The translations under genes were made by a program, and so were the position numbers. DNA of 64,000 nt from Hydractinia symbiolongicarpus. Its lineage: Eukaryota > Cnidaria > Hydrozoa > Anthoathecata > Hydractiniidae. The stretch spans positions 14,942,001-15,006,000 of the forward strand of contig NC_079887.1 in assembly GCF_029227915.1 (NCBI RefSeq). Direction: 5' to 3'. Below are positions 31,901 to 42,800 of this stretch, in pieces. Under the pieces are notes generated by a model that saw only the letters and a program-made list of their open reading frames with translations, was not told where the DNA came from and did no database searches. How positions within the stretch are numbered: the stretch's first letter is position 1; each line of letters starts with the position of its first letter.

Positions 31901-34900
31901 CTGACCCTCCAATACACAATACTCTCTTACTGAATCTCTCCCATTAGTTCGAAAAGAATTTTAGAACTCCTTAACTTATCATGGGGTGCCATTAACATAC
32001 TATATTTTTATGCTGTAAATACAAAACTTCTTATAAAAGGACAAATATTTATATCATCTTTGTTCTCAATTAAGGTTTATTATTTCTTTATTTTAACCCA
32101 GAAATTGAGCAAACATGGTAAAAAGGTGTATTTTGAATGACATCTTTTTGTATTCACGAGGTGCACTTTTTGCCAACTGAACACCTATCTAAAATTCTTG
32201 AATCCCTGATTTATGCCTTCCACCACCAATGTAAATAATTTTTTCAAAATAATCAATAAGAATGAGTTAGTTAGTTTAATAAGTATAATAGCAACCACTT
32301 TAACAGGTTTTAAAAGAATCATGTGTAGAAAACAAACTCACCACAATGTCTGTGTCATCAATCTAAAAGAAGCAAGAATAACAAAATTATTTCATTCATA
32401 GAGATTTTTTTCCAGAATGTTTGGTGGAGAACTAACAGAATTTCCATGGCATTTAATCCTAACCATAACCTTTGAAGCATATCTTAAATCAACCTGTACT
32501 TTATAGATTTTACTGACACAATGGGACCCAACTTTCCTGAACTGAGAATAAATCCAGGCTAACTTCAAGCTACCTAACGTATGAAGTTCAAGCTGAAAGC
32601 AAACCATGAGTGAACAAATGTTGTTTTTTCTACCTTAGTTGCACCTGACACATGTGATACTTGGCCAGAAGTGACAGAAGCACCAGCTTGTGGCTTCAGT
32701 GTTGCAAGAGCTATAATAGAAAGTCAAACAAACAGTAACTTTAATAGAACATGGACATAACTGTTTATCATAAAAGGTAAACATATTTAAGATGGAAACC
32801 TTCTCTTGCAGCTGTAGCTTCTTTAGTCAATCGAGCAATGACACGGCAAGCAGCATCATGTTGGTACAACGCATGTGAAAGTTCTTAAAAATTAAAAAAA
32901 ATAGAAATTCAATTCAATCACAACACAAGGCTCACAAAATATATATCTAACAACATAAGCACATGTAATAAACGCAAAAATGTAAACATTATTATACATT
33001 TTACAATGCGCTTAAAACAAATATTTATCCCCGGTCATTTCCATGACCATAAAGTTTTAAAATGGCAAGTTGAGTCAATTTTTTATTGGTAAAAAGAATC
33101 AAAATTATTGCGGAAAAAGTGACTGGGATTTTAACACAAAGTGGATGTATAATAAAAAGTGGGAGTCTTTACTTAAACTTTGTAACTACACTTATGCGAC
33201 ATATGTATTAAACATATAAGAAATTCCATGGGAAAAAGCATGCACATATTTTGTTGACACTTTATTTAAACTTTGCATCTGCGATTTTTTAAGGTGTAAA
33301 ATATGTAGTTACAAGAGTTAATTTCCCGTAATTTTTGGCTATAATAGTGTCAAAAATTATTATTTCTGCTTTTCTAGCAAATTTAAGAAGTACTGTTTAC
33401 TGTTTTGTTTTTTGTTTTTTTGGTTGTGTAAATTTGGGGAGCATCTTTGGCTTGTGAAAGGTACAATTAGTTAACAGTCAATTTAACCATTTATATTCGA
33501 GTCCTGACGGTAAAATGTCAAATTTTGGCAGTAACAATTGAAGTGAAAAACAGGTGGGTAGTAAATGAGTTCAACAAAATACAGTCAGACTTCCATTGTA
33601 GATAAACTTTTGTATTTTTATGAATAATTTCGGGAAAGTGTAAAATTGTGAGTTACAACAGCATGTGGGTTTTTAAATTTTTAGTATGCTCATATTCACA
33701 AAAATATACTTTGTGGCCCTTCCTTCAAATTAAATAGAAGGAACTATAGCTTAATAAAAGTAAACCTTGTCTAGCAGCTTGAAGCTGTTGTCGTAATGTG
33801 AAACTGTGGAGCATAACAGCATCCTAAAATTTTAAACAAAAAATCAAAGTAAACAAACATATCCAAAAAGAACAAAGTGAGATTTGACCAGATAATTTGT
33901 AAAGTGTGAAATTACTAGAGTACTTACCCATTCATCTTGAAGAGCTTTTAATATGGCAGGAATACTTGTAGCTGATGGAGGACGAGGTTTTGTCAAAGGA
34001 GTGGCTGGAAATTAGAAGCAGTTTAGTCATAAAGGAATCAACAATTGCCAATGGTGCATTAAAGGCTTTCATAATTGTAGAGACAACCACATGGGAAAAC
34101 GTTAAGTTGCAATTGAAGTTAGTGTTAAAAATATACAAATATTAGTTTATACAAAATTATCAAAACAAACTAATGCTTTTGTAATGAACCTTTATGGCAA
34201 ATCACTCTTGAAACAAATGTTTCAAGAGTGATTTGCTGTGGGTGACTAAGTGAAAGGGGAACTCCGGTAAAAATCACTTTTTTCTTTTTTGTTTTATACA
34301 TACTCAGAAAAGCATAAAAAAAACTAACTTCACTTGTTTTCTTTATTTAAAATTGTTGTACTATCATTCAATTTTTTTCTAGCTATAGCTTACATTTAAA
34401 TTGCTTTTTGTATGTGATTTACGTTTAAATCTTTAAAAAATGGTTAGTTGCTCTGTGTTTTAATGTATCAATCAATCAAAAAAGTGTAAAGAAGTCAGTT
34501 TTTGAAGAATCCCGTCTGTGAAAAAGAAAGAACTCAGTCAAAAATGGCTAAACAAAATATGTCGCGCAGGTGATCTACCAAGCAATTAAAATTTTTTTAT
34601 TTGTTTGATGCTTGTTTATTTCCTGGAGATCTCTTTTAAAAGAGATCTCCAGGAAATAAACTTCCATATTAAAATTATAAATTTTTGCCACTTCGTAAAA
34701 ATGCCATTTTAGCTAGTGAACGCGATCAAAATTTCTCATTTCTTCTTATTTCATTATTTGTACTCGTATCCACAGAACACAACCAAATAACGTTTTGTAA
34801 ATTTTTATATTAAATAAAAAAAATTATACCAATTTCCGATATAAACACCAACAAAAATGTTTTTTAGTTACACATGTATCTTTTGTAGCACTCAAATTTC

Positions 34901-37900
34901 TACTTTTTTGTTATTCAAAAAAGAAGCTTTTTGCTGGAAGGACCTGCCAAATATTTTCAGGGGGTAAATGTACCCATTTTCTTAAATCTTTGTTATTGTT
35001 TAGTTTCTAAAAAAGCTTTGTCAAAACAACCACTTCATCAGTAGCTTCTGCAACGCCTTTATGACCTATCATAATAACTATAAGAATGATTTTTACTTAT
35101 ACAATATTAATACCCCCGTTTTGCTAACTTTCACGATATGAACCTTATTCGATCTTTTGATTGCGCATTTTAATAGTGAAATAAAAATAAATTGGCTTGT
35201 AAAGTAAGAAAGTTTTTTTTACTAAAGCAAATGATAAAGTTTTTTGACGAAGAGAAAGTAAAAAAAAAAAGCAATTAAATATATTTTTTATTTCTTTAAA
35301 AAGAAAATATTTTGTTAAGAACGTTGCTTTATCTGATTCTAAGTTTTCTGAATCACAATCTTTGTCATTATTACAAGATGTCTTATAAACGAACAATGTA
35401 AACAGTAAGTAAACAAACTTTTAGAAAGTATGCTGCTGAGCTCACAGACTTTCTGCATGATGTGATGCATGCTCATTTATTCGGACCTAGTTCCCTCGAC
35501 TTTACGCAACCTTGCAAATTTATTTGAAAATGAAGATGTTTACAGACTTGATTAAGGTATAAATAACGATTCTTAACAATTGTAAAATGTTTACTCTGAC
35601 ATATTTATGTATTGTCTTATCAAAATAACATTTTTTTCAAATAATTTTTTTTCACTGGAGTGACCCTTTAATATTAGTTTGAAAAAACATTGTGTGGGCA
35701 TATTATTTCAGAAGAAAGTTATGTTGTTCGAAAGCAGGGGCATTTCCTGTGGGTAGATAATAAATGTTTGCACCTGGGAGATCCTAATAAATTTTTATGG
35801 TCATGCTTCGCACACTTGAGGAGAAACTTAGTAAGATGGGTTCCTGGCTACATATAGTAGAACACAAAAAACACTAACTTTTCAATTCTATGAGCTCGGA
35901 TTCAGATAAACTATCACCAGTTATGGGGTCTGTTCCATTTTCTGAGATAAACTTCTCAATGAGACGCTTTTCAAATATATGTTTCGAAACTGGTGAAATA
36001 ACAGGATGTTCAGGAACTTCACCACTAACTAAAGTAAGATATTTCAAAATAATCAATAAACAATTAGCCAAGAAAGTATACAAACCTTAGCCCCTAATTT
36101 TTAGAAAGCAGAGCAACTCCGCGTTCTGTTATCAATATTTAGTATTTTTAAATCAAAGCATAAAAAATTACTTCATTTTCAGTTAAACATTCTTTCCGTA
36201 CTTTGAGTCAAGGAAATTAGGACTTAGAGAGTCCCTAGATGCTTGGTCCTTGTTCTCGGGCTTCACATGTTTAAACATCCCCCACTTGCCTCCATCATTG
36301 AATAATTGTGAATATCGTGCACTTGGAGCAAATTAACTACGCTTTCAGATCTTGTACGATCATTAACTGACACATATTGTAATTCATCACATAAGCATTA
36401 ACAGCCCTATGAATTCACGTCAGCATTTGGCATTAAAGTGCCTCTAATTTGGTTTTGCCAACCTCATTTTCATTAAAGGTTATGCAAAATTCTACTGGCC
36501 TTTGTTTGCCTACTGTCTGCAATTTTGTGTCAACTTTTATTACTTCGGATTTACAGGGCTGCAATAATTTCAAAAATGAAACACATGTGCTTATAAAATG
36601 TATATATGCTTTTCAAAAACAGATACTTCTTTATATTTCAAGGTAGTTAAAACAAAAACAATAAAAAGAGGATTTAACGATCTTTTACACTCTTTTCTGC
36701 AATAATAACCTTTTTACTGAAACAAAATAAGCAGTCTTCACATTTCAGGAAGCCCTGACACACGCCTGAAACATTCTCCCTTTTTCCACAGTATTTTGAT
36801 AAAATACTGACCAACTGCAACCCTGCTTTTGTCAAACGGGCTTTACGGGCATGAGCTCTGTATGAAAACATCTCTTAGGTTAAATAAAAATTAATAAAAA
36901 TTTCCTATATGGTAATCCTTAGATGCGGACAACAGTCACAGACAATAAATTCCTTTAGCTTAATTAAGATTTCTACTGTGCAGTGCATACTGTGAAAAGT
37001 CTGGGATTAACCCTAGCAGATTTTTACTTAAAAATGCCAAGCTGGTCAGAAAATGAGTGTACTTTTTACAACAGCTTATCAACACACATTTAGCACACAG
37101 CTTTCAATCAGGGTTAATAGACCCTGGATGCAATCAGCGAACCCAGGTATTCTGGTAGGCTCTTGGGACTATATGTTAATTTTGATTTTACCCTGACAGA
37201 TTTTACACCTTCCTTTGAGTGGAATTGAGATCTATCAGTAAGGTAAATTATGAACCAATTATATGTAACACCCTTAATACCTTATAGTTTCAAATTGTGT
37301 AGTAGTATATAATGACTTATAGTTATCACTATTGCTACACAAACATTGCTCATGATTTTTGGATTTTTTTATCTTTTCAATTTATACATTTGACTTTAGT
37401 ATATTTAGTATGAATGCCACACTCCTACAATATTTAGAGTAAAAGAAATGTTTCTATAAATCTGAAAAGTTATTAATTTCTGACTAGTTATATAGCTTTA
37501 ACAAATTTATGGTCTAATTGATATAATCTAATTAATTTTTCCCTTGTCAGGTTAAATATTTATGGATTAAAATATATTCCTTTTGCTCTGTGGAATGTTT
37601 TGTAACTAATTTTTCCCTTTAAACTCTTTGACCCACAGTGGTACAATTTCGCCTGCGTAAGTACAACTTCGCCAGCTAGGTTTTTAACTGTAAAAGAAAG
37701 ATATTGTAGGTAATCAATGTAACTTTGCTAAATACTATTTTCAAAGTCCCTTGTTACTTGTATAGGTATAAAAGGGGTTTAGAAAGTAAATCTCTTTGGA
37801 TCTATTAAAATGAAGTCTGGTAAGAATGTATCACCATCACAAGGAAAAAAAATTGGGGAATCATAAGTCGATCGTCTAGGTCTTATGTTTTATTAAAGAT

Positions 37901-39369
37901 GAATCCATAAAAGTGGCATACATCAATAAAAGTTAGCTTGAACGCCTCTTGGTGGAGTGAACAGAATTTATTTCTTCATGGCCAAATTGCACCCATCTGG
38001 GGCTGATCCAGGCCAATTTGGACATCGGTATACCGTTTTTGGGGACACCTAATTTGGGCATCCAAAATAGATTCTCTTTAATGATTTACTGATACGGAGC
38101 AATATAAAAGAATGCCGGTTGGAAAATATTTCAACAGTTTATTAATAGGACTTAACACTTCTGTTAGAAGAAGCAGAATGCACAGAATATTACACTCTAA
38201 AAGTTGATCCCATAGGCCTTTAGCTTCGGTGTCATCTCTGTGACTAAATATAGTTTCCAATCCAATGCATCCAGTAAGGGCTCGAATCTTAAGATGATTC
38301 TTACGCAGAACTCATCGTGTGTAAGCCATCTGGTTACGCACGATTTCAGGATCATGGTTGGTTTTAATTCATACTTGGATTGAGTTTTTTCAAATACAGC
38401 TTGCTTTATTGTGCTATATCGTTCATAAATTTTGTATTTTGACTGGGAAGTAGCCTATCTAGAGACTCCCTGCAAAGTCTGAAAAAAACTTATCAACGCC
38501 CAAAAAAACTTTCTGGATCAGCCCCTGCCCATGGTGCCTCTCTGTCAGTCTGATCGATATCCAGAAATGGATATTTCAATTATATCCAAATGTGGATATT
38601 CGTGAAAAAAGCATAATTTATCATCTTTTTCTGACAAATTCGTCTTTTCTGCTCCAAGGTACGCTTTTAGAAAACCAAGTAACAGATTTGTATTATAAAA
38701 CCACCCTTAACACTCCGTTTTTTCGCAGATTATGTTTTATCCTGTTTTGCCTGGTTTTTCCCGAAGGACCGATGGCAGGTTAGCTGCTTGCGTTGCTGTG
38801 CTCATTATATCCGAAAGTGAATATATTCAAAACATAACCAGTTTTAGATATCGATTAGAGTGTCTGTACGCTACATGTCTTGTGATTTCCTTGTTCTTTA
38901 GTTCCTACTTTAAATCTTTATTTTTCAGGGTTGTTGATATGCTTGTTTAAGCTTGATACTTTGTGTCGATCTCCTGTCACTAGTAAGTGCAAAAGCGTAT
39001 AACTCCTTACAAAAAAATTATAATAGTGTAATTTTTACTATGTTACAAACAAATTTACTTGGCTACTTGTTTTAGTGCTGGAAAAATAACTTTCCACATT
39101 TTCACTTAATAGGGAAAAAGTCATAAAATTTCTAGCCTATACCACATCTAGCCTATACCACAACTTGAACAAAAGTTATTAAAAAAAATCGATGGAGTAA
39201 AGCTAAAATTACCAGTGTTAAGAATTATGAAAAAGAAACACTTTCTATATGGTAATTGAACGTTTTTTAAGACCTTTATAAGGGGCGTGGGATTATGTTA
39301 TAAAATACTGCAATCAAGGAAGCTATAAAAAAGCACAAAAGTAAACTCACTTGAACAGACGAGCGCCAT
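25901..39369 (-). CDS. PRPF19: PRPF19 / Prp19 U-box E3 ubiquitin ligase
   Basis: Twenty-three exons, coding order 39369-39351, 36028-35879, 34004-33928, 33823-33766, 32883-32800, 32710-32634, 32362-32342, 31459-31418, 31268-31227, 30898-30824, 30739-30664, 30550-30504, 29885-29823, 29729-29649, 29344-29302, 29204-29173, 28847-28775, 28474-28414, 28059-27964, 27798-27699, 26925-26864, 26665-26622 and 25998-25901, give 506 residues (human 504). All junctions are phase-consistent. Order: U-box ([20 protein letters not shown], residues 1-60), Prp19 tetramerisation coiled coil ([41 protein letters not shown]), a divergent linker, then seven WD40 blades ([56 protein letters not shown]). It is the core of the NineTeen complex for spliceosome activation and also acts in DNA-damage signalling. 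The linker is split over 21- and 42-bp microexons. Confidence 0.97.
26177..26399 (+). repeat. 21-bp minisatellite in the last PRPF19 intron
   Basis: About 11 copies of ttgcggacagaa[t/c]tttcagaa, varying only at one T/C position. Since 21 is a multiple of three and the unit has no stop in five frames, several ORFs arise. The plus-strand one (26094-26513) reads as a heptad LRTE[F/L]SE repeat that would be a coiled coil. It lies antisense within the 622-bp last intron of PRPF19, so I treat it as non-coding. Confidence 0.9.
34197..34236. repeat. 40-bp palindrome, 19-bp perfect stem
   Basis: Arms GCAAATCACTCTTGAAACA and its exact complement are separated by two bases. It is located in PRPF19 intron 2, 15 bp before the left end of the putative TTAA element. 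Confidence 0.9.
34255..35667. mobile_element. putative degenerate TTAA-type non-autonomous element
   Basis: The left end AGGGGAACTCCGGTAAAAA and the complement of the right end (AGGGTCACTCCAGTGAAAAA) are similar over about 18 bases. The right side is flanked by TTAA (35668-35671) and the left by TGAA, one change from TTAA. TTAA flanks with AGGG termini match the layout of the intact Kolobok-type element at 46691-52911, although the terminal sequences differ beyond AGGG. No ORF of note. It lies in PRPF19 intron 2. Confidence 0.4.
34614..34661. repeat. 48-bp perfect palindrome
   Basis: Two exact 24-base arms (outer part GTTTATTTCCTGGAGATCTC) with no loop, inside the putative TTAA element in PRPF19 intron 2. 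Perfect symmetry without a spacer is rare and unstable, so it is probably recent or maintained. Confidence 0.93.
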
Positions 39370-39696
39370 TTTTCTTTTTTCACATGTATTGAATATCTCG
39401 ATAACTAATGCATGCGCAATATAAATGTCAGGAAAACTTCATTGAATATTCGAGACGGCTAATTTTGCATCAAACGGCCGCCCGTGGAAGACAGATTTTT
39501 CGGTGCTACAAAGTATCCTGGACACGAAATTCCTCAATTTGTGCTAAATAATATTATAAAATTTGTATTACACAAACATAGTTAACGTAATATTCTTGAT
39601 AGAGCTTGCATAACTCTTGAAAACAAGGCAGGCCAGTGCAAATTTAACACCCGCGAAATTTAAATTCCGTGGAGAATTACGTCAATCATTACAATT

Positions 39697-39708
39697 CGCG
39701 CATGCGCA
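39697..39708. promoter_or_regulatory. NRF1-type palindromic site
   Basis: CGCGCATGCGCA matches the NRF1 consensus YGCGCAYGCGCR exactly. It sits in the shared PRPF19/CDC45 promoter, about 110 bp before the CDC45 ATG, in otherwise AT-rich sequence. Confidence 0.6.
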
Positions 39709-39723
39709 AATTGCCCCGGTATG

Positions 39724-39732
39724 TTTCCCGCC
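39724..39732 (+). promoter_or_regulatory. E2F-type site
   Basis: TTTCCCGCC matches the TTTSSCGC E2F consensus and lies 85-93 bp before the CDC45 start codon, consistent with S-phase control known for CDC45 elsewhere. Confidence 0.6.
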
Positions 39733-39816
39733 AGATCTTCAAAACAACAAACATGGAAGGATCGTAAATAAAAAACTATAGCTAGCTGAGTTGTGTTAAT
39801 TATTTTTTGATAAATC

Positions 39817-42800
39817 ATGATCATAGACAATTTAAAAGACGAATTTTATGAAACTATAAGCTGTGAGGTAATTGGTTGCCTTAATTTTTAATGTTTTAAC
39901 CGTTTTGTAGTATTCTTAACGAGCCGTTTAGGGAAATGCGTCCCCCATCAAAACGTTCAACTGCAAACAAAGTGGTGGTTAAAAACATATTTCGTAGCAT
40001 TGTGTCACATAGCTAGTAAGGTTTTGGCTTGTGTGGCACATCAGCTGGTTGGGGCAAACAAGACTAAGATAGACCACAAAAGACGAAAAAAATTAATTTA
40101 AATGAAATTAGCTTAAAATTGCTAAAAATCTTTTGGACCTTGTCCTTCCAAAAAGTCAAGAATCTCAAATATATTGTGGTATAAAGCTTGGTTATTTTCC
40201 CTGACTGTTAATACTAATCCATGATGTGATTGAAAACTTATAATATTTTTCATTAGGTTTTGTTGTGATACCACATTTGTTACTCTAACTTGTGTTTCAC
40301 ATAACAAAAAAGTGAATCAAAAATATATAAACACTAGTCCATGGCCAATGGATAAATCCACGGGTTCGCGTGTGCTTTTATTAACTGCATTTTGTGTGTA
40401 TCGCTACTGCCATTACCATTTTGTGTGACAGAGAGACAGGCATGTATAGGTATTATAATATAGATTTGTTAAGATTTTGCAGCCACGGCAGTTTTTCAGT
40501 TTTTTTTTAAAGGTTTTTGTCTGTAACCGCCCGAAATGCAAGGCGCTCGAGCTCATTTTTCTCATTTAAATTTTGTCGAGAATAAGGAAGGTGCTATTTT
40601 GTCGTTGTACTCTTACTTTATTATTTGTGGAATTTTATTGCAGTTATTTATAGAATAAATTTACCAAAAAACAGTTCTTTTCAGAACTCTTTCACTACCA
40701 CTGCTCGATGTACAAGAATAAATTATACATGGTAATAAATGTTTAAAAAAATGTTATTTCGCGTTGATTCGGGTGAATTTTTAATTTTCTGTCTGCACCC
40801 TCATGATCGAAACTGATTGGTTTATAAAACAATTAATAAAAATAATTTGAGGTACCATTGTAGCACATGTGTATGTAAAGTTAATAATAACAATTTAGTA
40901 TATACTTCCTTAACAGATAGCTGAATATTTTTTGCAATACACAGGCCTCGTTAGGAAGAAAAATGCTGGCGTGCGAGCTTCGCACGCCATGATACTTTTC
41001 AATCATTTTGAGGGGTGCGATTTTCGCACGGCATAATTTTTAATGGTGTGCAATGGCGTGTGCTTATTATTGTTCCATTTTTTCCCTAAGTAATCATAGA
41101 ACTCGCATACAGCAACACTAATTTTGCCATGTTTTAAAGCAGGTAATTTGTTGCGAAGAAACTGAAATGTGCGATGCAATCATTGTTTATTATTTTATTA
41201 ATTATACGTTAAATAGTATTTTTTTAACTCAAACAAAGAAAGGGCTGCAAGCGAAAAATACTAGACGCCAACTTTGTAATCGTAAAAGTAGTTACGTGGT
41301 TAAACAAAAGACTAAAATTTTTATGACGATTTATAACAAAATTATTTTCTTTAGCTAAAATAAACAAGACAGAAAATTTTCCTCGTAACACCCTCCTCCG
41401 TTATAAATAACTTCCAAAACAACATAGCACACTCTGTATAATTTTCAAAACAACACAAGAAAAGTCTTTCTGCATGTGGCAATTGATCACCATAACTATA
41501 ATTAGATATCATGCCGACTCTGTGCTTGCGAAAGAACATGCTGGAAGTGATTTCACGTAACGAAAGTAGTGAAAGTATTTAAAGAAGTAGACAGAAAAGT
41601 TGAACTTTAAAATTTATTTTTTAATTTTTTTTTTAATTTAAAAAGAGCAACTGAATTAAAAAAAAGTTTTTCTTTAAACTCCCGAGTAACATGATATATT
41701 TTTTTAAAGATTTACTCGCGAGTAGTTTAATTATTACGTACTCGCGTTATTAAGAAGATTACTCTTATTGTACTCGCATTGTATTCTCACTCTGAATTAT
41801 TTTACTCGCATTTATTTGTACTCGTACTCTCGAAGATGTGTAGCTTTACTCGCAAGTCACCCTAAAAATAAATAATTTATAACTTATTCGTTGTCAGAAA
41901 AAAATTTATTTCCTTCATTGAACTAAATATTATTTATTTTGGTGCGCGATTAGCACACACCTGAGGTATTTAGTGTTATTTTTTTGGCGTGCGAAGATCG
42001 CAAGAGAACATTCAAACATGGCGTGTGTGGGCGTGTGCGCGTGTGATCGCACGCCATTCCTGACGAGGCCTGAATACACATTGTTGCTGTTCTTGTTTAT
42101 AAGTTGTTCACTCATAAGAAAAAAAAAGTAAACAGAGTGAATTTAAAATAAGGCTTTGACCTTAGGCATTATGATTATTTTCCATTTTCTGAAGAAATAA
42201 TTAGTCTCAAAATTATTTTACTTTTCTTCATTATCAAAGTCTTCTTAATTCATAACAGTTTCACAATTCTCAATAAGACCAATGTAACAAAAGAAAGATT
42301 TATTTAAACAATGGTTAACTGAAGCTGTGAACTATTATATTTTGTGGGGTAAAGATTTTAAATAAAGGTTTTACACTTTTATGTACCGATTAACTTGTCA
42401 GAAGCAAATGTAGTTGTTTACTAGTAGGGATAAAACTATAAAACACTTGTCTTGAATCATGTTTAAAATATTTTTTGAGCAATGAGAATATTAAAATATT
42501 GCTTAATTTAGAAAGTAAATGAGTAAAATTAGAGCATAAAATCCAAATTATTTTTAATTAGACACTGTTTCAACAATCAAAGACCAAGAAGTAAGAGCTG
42601 CTAGTTAAGACACTCCGTTCTAGTGTAGTTGATTCTCTCGAGTTTCAAAGAGTAATTGCTACATGATTGCAAAACTGGTGTACAAAATTCTTCCCATATG
42701 TACTAGTAGGTTACTAGTACATACACAGACAAGTATTATATTGAGTATCCAAGTTGTTTTTTGAGAACTTTCAAAATGCAGTTGCTTACTCTTCGCTGGT

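Larger units (their letters stand above)
39370..39816. promoter_or_regulatory. bidirectional promoter between PRPF19 and CDC45
   Basis: The two start codons point away from each other with 447 bp between them. The CDC45-proximal half holds a perfect NRF1-type palindrome CGCGCATGCGCA (39697-39708) and an E2F-type site TTTCCCGCC (39724-39732), within about 120 bp of the CDC45 ATG. A second half-palindrome TGCATGCGCA lies about 40-50 bp from the PRPF19 ATG. No TATA box is obvious. In other animals CDC45 is a classic E2F S-phase target, so the site fits. Factor binding in this species is inferred from motif identity only. Confidence 0.7.
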
